Assembly: GCA_027625915.1 (NCBI GenBank)
Contig: JANTQA010000023.1
Span: 9,920,001-9,984,000, forward strand
Length of the DNA: 64,000 bases
Direction: 5' to 3'
Source: Anaeramoeba flamelloides
Lineage: Eukaryota; Metamonada; Anaeramoebidae
Shown: in pieces, positions 22,062-32,790 of the stretch
Layout: every line of letters starts with the position of its first letter
Numbering within the stretch: position 1 is the first letter of the stretch
Program-made: the position numbers and the translations under genes
Notes under the pieces: model-generated
What the model saw: the letters and a program-made list of their open reading frames with translations, nothing else
Told to the model about the DNA's origin: nothing
Databases searched by the model: none

Positions 22062-22281
22062 CTGTTAATTGTAAAATAATATGATCAAAATTTTCATTAA
22101 GTTTTCCAAAATAATCTCATGCCAATTAAAATAAATCATCAAAGACCTCAATTCTATAAAATGGTAAATTAATGATTTATGATTTTAAGAGTTATCAAAT
22201 TGAAATGTTAACACGATTTTATAAATCTTTTTTTGGAAAGCTGAATGAAAAATTTTGTTTCATTTATTTTGCAACTATTAG
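22062..22281. mobile_element. TA-inserted MITE, CTGTTAATTG family, copy 2
   Basis: The 220-bp element begins CTGTTAATTGTAAAATAATA and ends TTTTGCAACTATTAG, with TA on both sides. Inner arms ATCAAAATTTTCATTAAGTT and GGAAAGCTGAATGAAAAATT match copies 1 and 3. It lies about 260 bp past the TPR stop codon, possibly in or near its 3' UTR. Confidence 0.72.
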
Positions 22282-22468
22282 TATCTTTGAAATTATCGCT
22301 TTGCTTTTGTGGAAAAAAAGTGAGACAATTTTTTTTATCAATCCTTAAAAATTTAATTGTGAACCTTAGTAAAAATGATCAAATTCATCAGAATTGTATA
22401 AGTTACTCGTTTTTTACAATTATAAAAGGAAATTTTTATTTCAATATTTCAAAAAATTGTACGAATTA

Positions 22469-23164
22469 TTGAATCGACCTCAATTTTTTTTGTCAATTCT
22501 TTAATAATGAACCAATTTTGATATAATTCTATAATTGATTTTGTTATCCCAAATACTACTCGAATTATAAGAAGAAAAATACAAGATCTATCAGCTCTTC
22601 AAAATATTAAATAAAGGGGTTTTATTGTAAAAATAATCCCATACTACAATCTAAAAAAATATAGAATAAAACGTATTATTAGAGATCTGAAATAATTCTT
22701 TTTTATATACTAATTCAATTTCATAAAGGTAGAATTCATTTTGAGTATTGTATATGACTAAAATTCAATTTTTAAATTTATTTGTCAAATGAAAAACTTT
22801 TTAAAAATCAAAAGTAATTTTTGACAAATAAAAAAATCAAAAGAAACGAAATTTTCAAAGAGAGACAATACAATAAATCTCCAAAACTCACACCCAACAT
22901 CAGCTATAACAACACACCTCTTTAAATATTGCTTTAGTTTTGAAATATTTCCAAGATAAGAGGATATATTACCTAATGAAGAAACACTAAAAATTGTAAA
23001 GTGCAGAAGAACATTTTGAGGTAAAAAAAAACTTTCCATACTTTAATGATCAGAACTTTAAAGAGAAGAAACTCACATAACAATTCTTTTCTTTACGAAT
23101 ATACCAAATTAATTCCAAATAGAGGAAAAATAAACGGTAAATTTTTAATCGAGGTCGATTCATT
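22469..23164. mobile_element. Putative ~696-bp element with GAATCGACCTC inverted ends
   Basis: TGAATCGACCTCAATT at 22470 is mirrored by AATCGAGGTCGATTCA ending at about 23163. The interior is AT-rich with no recognised coding sequence; an 84-residue minus-strand frame at 22785-23039 lacks known motifs. There is only one copy in the window, so mobility is inferred from the inverted ends alone. Confidence 0.4.
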
Positions 23165-25580
23165 TGTTGAAAAAAAAAACATCTTCACAAACCCAAAAAA
23201 CGAAAATTGATATTTTGAGAAATTTTAATTTTAATATTCAGCTTCCTTATTGGGATTGGAGATAAAATTTAAATATTTTTAACTTGATTTTAATAGTATT
23301 AGTTGAAAAAACCAAAATATCTTCACAAAAGGAATTGGAAATGATATTTTGAGAGAATTAATTAATATTTCCATTCTTGAACTTTGATATAAAATTTTAA
23401 TTTAGGCAATTTGATTCCACAGATGATAAGAATTTAAATGAGGATGCTAAAGCACCTTTAAGAAGCATATCATCTAACTTAGATTATTATATTTTCTCAA
23501 GATCCTTAAAGTAGTATGTCTTTACAATCAAATTCTTGATTTTTGATTGATAAGCTTTGCAAAACAGGAGTAAAAATTACATTTTTATTATAATTGATCT
23601 CTCTGAAAGCACTCATTTCAGAAATAACTCTGAATATTTACTCAAAATTATTCTGTACGTTCTAAAGAAAAACTCTGTTATATTCGTTTAAATCAATGAT
23701 CAAAAAGATCAAGTTTTTGGAATTTTTAATTTTTCATTGTAAATCTTATAAAGAACATGAAAAATTTCTTTAAAAAATATTATCAAAAATTCAAGGTTAA
23801 GGATTTAATATCCAAATAAATTGTAATAAAATTAAAATTGCTAATATTACAAATATCTTTTTTTTCAAATATAATTTTTTATTATAAAGATTCTTATCTG
23901 GCGTTAATTCTTCAGTTTCTATTAAGAATTGATTTTAATAGAAAGTATTTAATTTTAACTAGATTTTTTCTTGAATATTCTTAGTCAAATTGAGATTATG
24001 TGAATTTGAGATGATAAATTTATTAAAAGCTTTTTAACACTCGTTTGAGTTATTATTAAATTCTACAAATGCTTCTATTTTTTTTCATAGAATCATATTT
24101 GTATTCAATAAAAAAATAGATTCAAGAAACACAGTTCAAAAAACATTGATTGAATTTCAAAAAATCAAAAATAAATTCAAAAAATGCAATATTTATTAAT
24201 AAAAATAGATCTTTAAAACGATTTGGCTCAATTGGCCATTCTCTAATTTACCATCCATTTTAAAACAATAATACAAATGAAATAATAAAAATAATTCTTT
24301 TCACTAATTATTCAAAAGAATATATAGTCAAATCAAAGTTACAGTCATTTTTTTTTTATAGATCAAATTTTGATCTTGATAAAGATTTTTAAAAAGTTGG
24401 ATATAAGAATAATAAAGCTCATTTTAAAACAAAAAATTTCAAAAATTGTTTAATATTTATGAATTTTTTCATATTTTCAAACAATAAATTTTCAGACCCC
24501 AAAATGACTCAAAAAATCGAATTTTATTGAGAAACTACATAAAATTCACTCTTAAAAAAATGAATTTTTTTTTTATCCTTACAAAAGATTATTTTTCGTA
24601 ACAACTCTTTTAGGAATGTTTTTTTTTTTTTAATGTTAGCTTTGTAATTGTCATATTCAACTTTTTAAAAATCATTATCAACATCAAAATTTGATTTTGA
24701 AAAAATTCACTGGTGACCTTGGAACAAATATATGTTTTTTTTACAAGTTTAGATTATTATATCCTTTTTTTCTGTTTTATTTTTATTATTTACTTTTAGA
24801 AAAAATCAAATCGTTAAGTAGACATAATCAAATATTTTCTGGATATGATATTTGAAATTAATGATTAAATGATTGGAATTAATTATAAAATAATAATTTT
24901 TTAATATTGATGTTTAAATATCAACTGAAATTAAAGATCATTTCAAATAAAACTTTAATACTAAAAGAAATTTTATATCTTGATATCAGGTAAGATTTAT
25001 AAATGTGTTTATAATTTTAATTTTGATGAAGCAGTTAACAACAACCTAAAAAGGTTCTTAATATCTTTTATAATTATAATTTTTTTACTGTATTAAAAAT
25101 TCAATTATTTCAAGTTCTTTGAATCGTCAATAAATATCTGGATAAGAAATATTTAACTTAATAAGTTCTGGTTTCCAAAGTATCAAGATCTAGATCAAAA
25201 AAATACAGAATCCTATTAATTGGTCCACCTTCTCCAATGATTATAAAACACACTGGTTGTGAAAGCCAATTCTATAAAAATTATAGTTAGAAGAAAAAAA
25301 AATTAATTGAAAAATTAAAAATTTTAGGATTTGGTAAATTAATGAATCACTTTGAATAAAGAAAAAAAGAATTTGAAAAAATGAATTTTGTGTCAAGAAA
25401 TTTAAAAAAATTTGAATCTTGAACTCGACAATTTTATATTGAATTCATCAATAAGAAAGTTCAAGTTGGAAATCTTCTTCTTTTTTATTCATTTATTTTT
25501 TTTAATTTGTGAGAAAAAATTGATCGATTCTCTGAATAAACATAAAGCATGAGAAAAACTTAGGGTATTTTTAATAATAT
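23165..25580. other. Intergenic DNA, gene-free
   Basis: This is about 2.4 kb of very AT-rich sequence with no ORF over 60 codons, no RNA gene and no repeat shared with the rest of the window that I could identify. Confidence 0.45.
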
Positions 25581-25581
25581 A

Positions 25582-26279
25582 AAATATTTTTCAATCAAAG
25601 TTGCCCAGTTGTAATGGGTGAAATATATGTTCTTAAAGGGTTTGTATGGTATTTGAAAAAAAAATATATTTTGGACATTTTCAAAATTAAAATCATTTTT
25701 TCACATTTTTGCTTTTTTGTTTTTCAATTTTTTTTTGACACCTAATTCCTCTGTAAAAAAATTTTTTTATTTCAAGATCAATAGTCACTTGGTAAAAATG
25801 TGTTATTTTAATGTTATTGAAACCATGGAAATGATTGTTGAGAAATCATATTGATTTCTATTGGAATTTTATTCAATCTTTGATCATATTGTTTGAATCA
25901 TAAATGTGAAAATTTTAAACTTCATTTTCATTTCCTTTTTCAAATAGAGACCATAAAAACCAATTTACTTCGTTTGGGGACTTGATTTCTAAAAGAAAAG
26001 TATGTAAAATGAAGTTAAAAATGTTTATTGGAATATTATTCAAATACCAGTAGAAGATAAAAACGAGCATTCTTATTTTTCTCAATAGGTCACTCAAGAA
26101 TTTGAGTTTTTCTATTTTTAAGAAAATATATTGATTAATTAGTTTTATTTCAGACAGATATCAACAATTCTTTGATATGTATGATTTTGCTCATTTCTTC
26201 TTTAATCTTCAAAGGTTAATTATATAAAATTATAAATATTTGAAAAAAAAAACTGGTCCCCTTTGACTGAAACAAAGTT
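25582..26279. mobile_element. TA-inserted element, CAGTCAAAGG family, copy 1 (698 bp)
   Basis: The left end is AAATATTTTTCAATCAAAG and the right end is CCCTTTGACTGAAACAAAGTT, each flanked by TA. The interior aligns closely with the copy at 57.1-57.8 kb (for example TCACTTGGTAAAAA, CAAATAGAGACCA, TTTCTAAAAGAAAAGTATG). It contains a secondary inverted pair (TTCATTTTCATTTC and AAAATGAAGT). No transposase is encoded, so this is a non-autonomous, probably Tc1/mariner-like element. Confidence 0.75.
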
Positions 26280-27332
26280 TATAGTGTTATTTACGCCTCT
26301 TCGATAATAATAATACTTTTTTTTTCAGAGCCTTAAGAGGATCTTTGATCACTCCCTTCAACCAATAAAAAAAAAAAAAAAAAAAATACTTTTATTTTTT
26401 TTATTTCACAAAAACTGTAAATAAAAGTTTATATTTAGAAATTCAAAAATTAATTTCTTGAGAAATTTTAATAATAAACTACAATCCAAACTGTTCCACA
26501 CAGTTAAAACAGTCCAAACAACCACAACAATAGTTTTTCATTCAAATCGAAAATAATTTTGATTTTTGTCAAATATGAAAATCATTTTTACATCTTTTTA
26601 TTATTTGTTTTCATTTAATTTTTTGAATTACATAACCTATTTCGTTCGATCATATATTTTTTTTAACAATTGATATTAGGTTAAAGTTGAGTTGTTGTTC
26701 AAAATAGAAGAACTCAAATAAAATTAGTTGATGATATCTAACCACTTGATCGATCAATAATTCTTATAGAATTTAAAAAAAAATATCAAGGCATTTTTTT
26801 TGTTTAACCCATCTCCAAAAATTTTAACATACCAATAATTTATTAGTATTGATAATTATTTATTTTTTAATTTTATTTTGTGAATATTATCATTTATAAA
26901 CAATTGTTAACATTTCAATTGGTGAATGCCTCTAATTTGATATTTCTTCGAGAATTGATTAAATAAGATTTTGTTTTCGAAAATTGAATTTTGGTGTGTT
27001 AAATATTTTGAATTTGAGCTTAGATATATATATATATATAAAAGAAATAGAATTAATAACAGTATAATTTTTTTTTTTTGTTTGTATTTTTATAAAAGTT
27101 AAATAAATATACTTTTAAATTCTTATTAATTATTTTTAAATAATTGTTTAAAAAAATAATAATAATAAAGTATTGATAATAACTTTTTGGTAAATAATTA
27201 AAAATAATAAAGTTAAAAAAAAAAAAAAACAATCAAAAAATAAAAGGAGAGGAAAAAAGAAAAAGAGATCTGTGAAAAGCAATAAAATAAAATAAATAAA
27301 ATTGACAATCAACTGAATAATCAATGAAAAAA
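26280..27332. other. Intergenic DNA 3' of the RCC1-BTB gene
   Basis: No gene is recognised. It holds an A run at ~26369-26386 and a short TA repeat at ~27024. The right end is the 3' UTR side of the leftward RCC1-BTB gene. Confidence 0.4.
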
Positions 27333-29243
27333 TCATTTTTTAAACATTAAATCTTCGGTTTTAATTGAGAGGGAAAGATTACTAAAGGCAGAATATTCCA
27401 AATTTTTCTTTTTAAATTCTTTAATTTTTCTTTTAAAGCTGTTAATTCCATCAATTTGATAATGCTCGGCTAAGCCCAAGGCAGTTTCTAAATCTTTACA
27501 AAAATTGGAAATATCTATTTGATCAAAATATAAAAATTCTATTAAAATGTTAAGTGCCGGAATTGAAGAAACCTTTGGATCGTTCCATGATCTTATCCAA
27601 CTTTGTGAATTGAACAATTGACGAAAGTAAGTTGATCTTGCTTGCAGAATGAATTTATGAATTTTAATTTCCTTTTCATTTTTAATTTTGATTGTGAAAT
27701 CTTTCGATTCTTGATTTTCATATAAATCTTGGATAATTTTTGAAAAGGGTTTTTCTTTGTATTGGTTTTCAATTTGCAATGCATTCAAACTTTTTTCAAG
27801 TTGCTTAATATTCAAAGGCTTGAATTCCTTTTCAAAGCAACTCCTTTTTGAATTTTCACATTGCGAACTATGGCTTTTCCTTCTTTTTTTCTTGTCATTC
27901 TTATTATTTGAAGTGGTGCTGTTGTGAATTAAATTCGCAGTGTTATATTGCCTTGTCATCCCATAGCACCACAGCAAAAGGTTAAAAATTTCTGGATCTG
28001 AAAAGCTTGTGCACCGTTTTGAGATTTGTTCAAATTTGAGGCCGAGCCTATTTTCTAACAGGATCGGATCGACTTTATATTTGCCTATTTTTTCGCTTCC
28101 ATAGGTTTGGAATTTTAATAATTGTATTAAGTCGTCTTGCAGTGTCGAATATGTGGGCTTAAATACAAAGGAATTGAAATAGCCGGAATAAATGGTCCAA
28201 ATTTCATTTTTTTCTAGTTTGGGCTTTTTGAATTTCTTTGGTAATTTGATCCAATCATTTTTTTGGATCCCAAGCTGCCCGCAGACACTATCGCCCCAGC
28301 CGTAAAAGACGTTCTCTTCGCTGAGTGCGATTGTGTGTCTCATCCCTGTGGAAATTTTGAGGATATTTACATTTTTTAATTTTGAGATCTTTGTGAAAAT
28401 GGAAACAGATTTCCCCAACCCTGAGCACTCCTTGTGCCCACAGCTCCACACCTTCTTGTCTAATAATAAAACAGAGTGTAGCAGCCCCATGCAGATCTTT
28501 TTAATTCTTGCAATTTCTTCTTCGTTGAAGGTCTTGATCTCATTGGGGGAAGTGATCCTTTCCTCGCAAATGCTTTTTGAGAGGCCAAGCTGCCCAACCT
28601 CGTTTTTGCCAATGCCAAACAGTTTCCCCTTCCTGATGTAAAAGAAATGATGCGAGCCATACCCTAAGAAGGCGCGGCTGACCTTGTTCAGCTCCAGGTG
28701 TGGCTCGCACTTGACTTCCTCGGTCGTCAAATCACCACGGTGACTGAAGGGGGATAGCCCCGTTGTAAACAAACGCCCGTTTTGGCAGAGGAAAATGGAC
28801 ATCTGGCACGACGCAAAGATGCTTTTAATTTTTAATCCCCTTTCCTTGAAAAATGTGATCTCCGTGGGGGTCTTGATCCTTTTTTTGCTCATGTTAAAGC
28901 CTGCCTTCCCAAAGGAATTGTCCCCAAAGACAAACAAACGCCCAGAAATCGTCTCCATAAAGAAATGTGTAAACCCACAATACAGCTTTTTGATTTTCTC
29001 CTTCTCGATGTTTGGGATCATTTCACCAAGTTGGCCAGTGTCCGCACTGAAGAGCCGTATTTTACCTCTCGCGTCAAGCGTTAACGTCTGAAATCTCCCA
29101 GACACAATCTGCATCACTCGGTTGATCCCCGGGAACGATCGGATGTTGTGATCAGTTGTTAAGCGGATCGATGGAATTGTAGAATAATGCTTCTTGTTTG
29201 TTGGGCGAGATGTGGAAATCCCCCCAAAGACATATGTTGTCAT
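27333..29243 (-). CDS. RCC1-repeat and BTB/POZ domain protein
   Basis: The frame encodes 636 residues. The first ~370 form an RCC1-type beta-propeller: repeated blades carry the G-x-G/W-G-x-N-x-x-G-Q-L-G signature, for example LFVFGDNSFGKAGF, LFGIGKNEVGQLGL, VWSCGHKECSGLGK and VFYGWGDSVCGQLGI. A linker (~400-500) is Lys/Ser/Asn-rich. The C-terminus is a BTB fold from about 510: SKDFTIKIKNEKEIKIHKFI, LQARSTYFRQLF, IPALNILIEFLYFDQIDIS, then a helix LETALGLAEHYQI. BTB domains usually recruit cullin-3 ubiquitin ligase or dimerise, and RCC1 propellers bind partners or small GTPases, so an adaptor role is inferred. The 5' half (28.3-29.24 kb) is strikingly GC-richer than the 3' half. The start ATG is the first Met (MTTYVFGGIS). 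It is single exon as far as can be seen. Confidence 0.88.
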   Translation of the reverse strand: MTTYVFGGISTSRPTNKKHYSTIPSIRLTTDHNIRSFPGINRVMQIVSGRFQTLTLDARGKIRLFSADTGQLGEMIPNIEKEKIKKLYCGFTHFFMETISGRLFVFGDNSFGKAGFNMSKKRIKTPTEITFFKERGLKIKSIFASCQMSIFLCQNGRLFTTGLSPFSHRGDLTTEEVKCEPHLELNKVSRAFLGYGSHHFFYIRKGKLFGIGKNEVGQLGLSKSICEERITSPNEIKTFNEEEIARIKKICMGLLHSVLLLDKKVWSCGHKECSGLGKSVSIFTKISKLKNVNILKISTGMRHTIALSEENVFYGWGDSVCGQLGIQKNDWIKLPKKFKKPKLEKNEIWTIYSGYFNSFVFKPTYSTLQDDLIQLLKFQTYGSEKIGKYKVDPILLENRLGLKFEQISKRCTSFSDPEIFNLLLWCYGMTRQYNTANLIHNSTTSNNKNDKKKRRKSHSSQCENSKRSCFEKEFKPLNIKQLEKSLNALQIENQYKEKPFSKIIQDLYENQESKDFTIKIKNEKEIKIHKFILQARSTYFRQLFNSQSWIRSWNDPKVSSIPALNILIEFLYFDQIDISNFCKDLETALGLAEHYQIDGINSFKRKIKEFKKKNLEYSAFSNLSLSIKTEDLMFKK

Positions 29244-30230
29244 TCTTTTGTTTTTGTCTTTGTTTTTGTCTTTGAATTTGATTCGGGTTTTTGGTTTTCG
29301 TTTTCGTTTTCGTTTTGGTTTTAAGAGGGGTTTTGATTTTTTAGAATTTGTTTCTTTTATTTTTTTTTGATTTGTTTTGATTTTGAAGAAGAATTTGCAA
29401 GTATTAAAAAATTTCGTTTTTTCTTGATTTTTGTGTTTTGAATTGAAAATTTCAGAATTTAGAATAAAAAAAATCTAACCTGGTTTCAGCCAATATTTTG
29501 GTTTGAAGAGTCAACCAAAAAGTTAAAAAATAATTCAAAAGGAAAGGAAAAAAATGTTATTTTGTTCATTTTTAAATTCCACAATTTGGATTAATTCTCT
29601 AGATGTTCCCTTTCAAAAAATATCTTTTGATTAAACGAACGCACAGAGTGAATTTAAATAGACAGTAACCAAAGAATTGAATTTTTCTTTTTAAAAAATA
29701 TCTCTAATATATCCTATCAAAATTGCTTCCATTAATTGTTGTGGTTGTTTAATTGATCTGTAAAGCTGTTGGTTTGACTTTGTCTTGATCAGAAAAGTCA
29801 AAATAAGAAAAAAAAAAACATTTACCAACAAGAATTTGAGATTGAAAAAAGTGATCCATTATTAGTTAATTATCTTTTTTTAAAGCTTCAAAATTCATTT
29901 CTTTTTATATTCATATTTCCGCCTCAATATAACATTTAGAGCATAAAAAAGTTCGAAACAAATTGAATTTGATCCAATTTACAATCATATTTCTTTGGAG
30001 TTTCTCGTTTGTCAAAAAAAAGGAATTTTTTTCCATTTATTTTTGGTTCTGGGATATTAATGTTGAAAAAAAGTTTTTTTGAAGCAACTACCAATTTTAT
30101 GGTTGTTAAATTATAATTTAATGATTTCCAACATCACCCTTGAGCAAAAAGAAGTTAGTGTCAAGAAATCTTTCACAAATTCCAATTTCCATTTTTTTCC
30201 AAATGTAGTCTTTTTAGTGCAACTATTTTA
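29244..30230. other. Upstream flank of RCC1-BTB and intergenic DNA
   Basis: Immediately upstream of the start codon is a run of TTTTGTC/TTTTCG-like short repeats (29.25-29.33 kb), which on the coding strand is a purine-rich leader with AAAACGAAAACG. No other feature is recognised. Confidence 0.35.
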
Positions 30231-30231
30231 A

Positions 30232-30402
30232 GGGACTAATCTCTATTATTTTTTTTTTTGATAAATTTCTAAATAAGGATTCCTTTTCTAGAAATATGTT
30301 TAGTATTGAAAATAAACAAGGGTTTTCAAATCTAAATAATTGACAAAAAATTATCTCAATCTCTATTAAATTTAGGTAAAAAAAATTAATTTCGATTAGT
30401 CC
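30232..30402. mobile_element. Short element with GGGACTA ends after TTAA
   Basis: The 171-bp stretch starts GGGACTAATC directly after TTAA and ends GATTAGTCC. The termini match the 1.2-kb element at 38745-39959 (GGGACTAGTAA..TTACTAGTCCC). The right flank is TTTTA and not TTAA, so the duplication is imperfect here. It has no coding capacity. Confidence 0.5.
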
Positions 30403-30731
30403 TTTTATCAAATCCAATAAAGAATTGAGATTGAAAAGGTGTTGATTATCAAAATTCCTTATCCAGAGTACATCTTCACACCTCGAAAATATTCTACATT
30501 TTAGGTAAAGGGCATATAGTTACTTGAAAATAAAGTCCAAGTCTCTGATATAATTGGTAAAAAAAGTGCTTTTAGTTTTCCTTTTATTATTTGAAAAAAA
30601 TCTTTCAAAAAAATATCATTTCAGTGAGGACAAAAGTGATTTCAGGAAAGACTCGAGTTAGAAAAAAAAAGTGTATTTCGGCCCTCTAAGATTATAAAAT
30701 TATAATCATTTTCTAAATAATAAAGAAAAAA

Positions 30732-30935
30732 TCAGTTGGTATGATCAGACTTGAGGTTTACAATCCCTGAAATTAACATGTCACTACACTCTACACAAGA
30801 TAATCTTTTTTCAGATTTCAGGGATTGTAAACCGTAAAGACAGGATCCGTTCAACTTGTTCAAAATCCCGAAAAAAATCAAAATAATACAAAAAATAGTA
30901 AAATTATAGTAATTACTTATTCTCATACATCCCAT
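30732..30935 (-). CDS. Possible small secreted Cys-containing protein or first exon
   Basis: The 67-residue frame starts MGCMRISNYYNFTIFCIILI. It carries a hydrophobic signal-peptide-like core followed by LNGSCLYGLQSLKSEKRLSC, VEC and a short tail. The YGLQSL...CVEC pattern recalls cysteine-rich extracellular repeat proteins, but the frame is far too short to classify. The same GLQSLKxEKRLSCVxC frame recurs in a fragment at 43.5 kb. The region also forms a hairpin. It may be a first exon of a longer gene, a pseudogene piece, or chance within a repeat. Confidence 0.28.
   Translation of the reverse strand: MGCMRISNYYNFTIFCIILIFFGILNKLNGSCLYGLQSLKSEKRLSCVECSDMLISGIVNLKSDHTN
30755..30833. repeat. 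20-bp inverted repeat hairpin
   Basis: GGTTTACAATCCCTGAAATT (30755-30774) and its reverse complement (30814-30833) are separated by about 39 bp. The right arm and loop (30787-30833) recur at 43495-43541. Confidence 0.6.
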
Positions 30936-30939
30936 TTCA

Positions 30940-31740
30940 TAAAAAAAAAAATACCAAGACCCTGGTTTTGTTTTAATTTATTTTTAAATATTATTTGAAA
31001 TCAACAAATAATTTGTGGGGTTTATTTTTATTTTAATTTTCTTTAAACAAAATTACTCTTTATTAAAACTATATTTGGAAAAATGATTAAAGAGAAATCC
31101 AAAAGATGGTTTAATTGATATAAAAAGAGAAGGGGGATGTGTACAACAACGATTTCTGGTTTTGAATTTTTTTCTTTTTTTATAATTTTTTTTGATTTAT
31201 GTTGATCTTTTTAAAATAACATTTATTTATCTAACTTTTTTTTCAAATAATATTCAAAAAATAAATTTGTCAACTAGTTTTGATATAATAAAAACAGGGG
31301 TCTTATTTTAGAATTTTTTTCTGAGGAGTGGTAATTATGATACAAGAATGATATTACATCATTTTACAATCAATCCTAAGTTTCGGAAATCTAATAAAAA
31401 AGCCTCTTGTGTATAATAAAATTCATCATTATTAGTAATAGGTATTATGTGAATAGTTTTTTTTTTTTTTTTTTTGTTTAGTGACTCATTATTTTTGTTT
31501 TCATTTTTTTAAATTACTTGTATTTTTTTAAAAGATCCCCTTTAATTATTTCTTAAACTTTGATATTTATCGCATCCAGGTAAGAAATGAACTAAATTTT
31601 CAATTTATTTTTTTTGAAAATATTTCAAATAAGGAAAGCACCTTACACTTGTTTTTGGAAAGGAAATACGTGTGTCTATGTAAAAAATTCGTAAAAAAAT
31701 CTAAAACTCAATTTAATTATCCTGAAGATTTCTGATTTAG
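30940..31740. other. Intergenic DNA
   Basis: No gene or RNA is recognised. A T run lies at ~31460-31476. Confidence 0.35.
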
Positions 31741-32790
31741 TCACCTTTATTGTTTAAATCTGATTTTGTTTATGATTGCTTAAGAATTATTTTAAAATAT
31801 TATGAAGTTTTACAATATTTATTTAAATTTCTTGAGTTTTTGATATTATTTTTCAGTAACTTTGTTTTATATCTTAATATCTGATTTTTTAATTTTTTTA
31901 CAATTTCTTTTATTTCTTTCAAAACCAAAACAAAGAATACTATTTCAAAAATTAAAATAAAGGTGTTGATTCTCGGAATCAAAAAAACAAGTTACAAAAG
32001 ATTCAACCCAAAATAATTGAAAATTTTGAGAAAAAATTTCAATCAAGTTTCAGAATTTATTTTCTTTGGTTTCAGTTAATAATAATTTATACTCCCAAAA
32101 TATCAGTAATATTGTTAGTAAAATATCCAATTTTATTTTTTTTTTCCATTAAAGAGTGGGTACTAAAAGTCCACCTGTTTGCCCGAATCCCTAATTTGAA
32201 TTAGAGATATTGTTGAACCAAGTGAGAGCTGATCATTTCTCCCAAAAATCGGATCCGCTCCATAAATTGAGAGGGATTTTGTTCCAATTCCGTTCAGTTT
32301 TATAATAGTCAAAAAGATTCAATTCGGTCAAACGATTTCCTCAAAGAATTAGTGGTTCTAAGAAGCATAAGCCCGATTTTTAATTAAAATTACACCGTGG
32401 TGGCTATTTGAGAAAATGGTAAACAATAAGAAATAATGGTTAAGGGAATAGAACCCTGGCCTTCAGATTGTATACTGGGTTGTGTTTCCACTTGCCCATA
32501 CCGGTTCTCTAAAAAAAAAAAAAAAAAAATATCCAATTTTATTGAACCGAATTAAAAAAAATAACCTATTTTCTGACCTAAAATTAAAATTAGTTCTATT
32601 ATATGAAAATAGAATTAAAATCATTTATCTAAATTCTTTAGAAATAAACACCGATTTCTTTCTGAAAAATTTTACAAAGAAAAGTTTTTTCAATCAACCA
32701 CTAAAAATGAAAAACAAGTAAAAAAAAGAAATAATTGTATCAAATATTACAGATAAGATCAGGAAAAAAATGATTATTTATTTATTTTTT
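31740..32790. repeat. Dispersed repeat family D, copy 3, split by a SINE-like element
   Basis: The left part (31.74-32.14 kb) and right part (32.53-32.79 kb) align in order with 12.68-13.57 kb. Shared blocks include AAACAAAGAATACTATTTCA and ATCAAATATTACAGATAAGA. The interruption at 32138-32526 is absent from copy 1. No conserved ORF is present. Confidence 0.5.
32138..32526 (-). mobile_element. tRNA-headed SINE-like retroposon with 17-bp target duplication
   Basis: The insert is flanked by identical 17-bp direct repeats AAATATCCAATTTTATT (32121-32137 and 32527-32543). On the minus strand, its first ~75 bases hold a tRNA-like Pol III promoter: TATGGGCAAGTGG (A box) and, about 44 bases on, GGTTCTATTCC (B box, one mismatch to GGTTCGANTCC). 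A ~300-bp tRNA-unrelated body follows and ends in a run of about nine A. The opposite end also has an A run (18 on the plus strand), so strand assignment rests on the promoter boxes. Less AT-biased composition than its surroundings is consistent with a younger insertion. It does not fold into a full tRNA. Confidence 0.68.

Noticed and set aside
28333-29091. Plus-strand frames of ~100 residues and a minus-strand 66-residue frame inside the RCC1-BTB gene
   Set aside because: Shadow frames in the GC-rich half; no motifs, while the long frame shows clear RCC1 blades.
32440-32516. A genuine tRNA gene at the A/B-box sequence
   Set aside because: Acceptor and anticodon stems do not pair properly and it is the head of a longer insert with target duplications, so a SINE head is the better reading.
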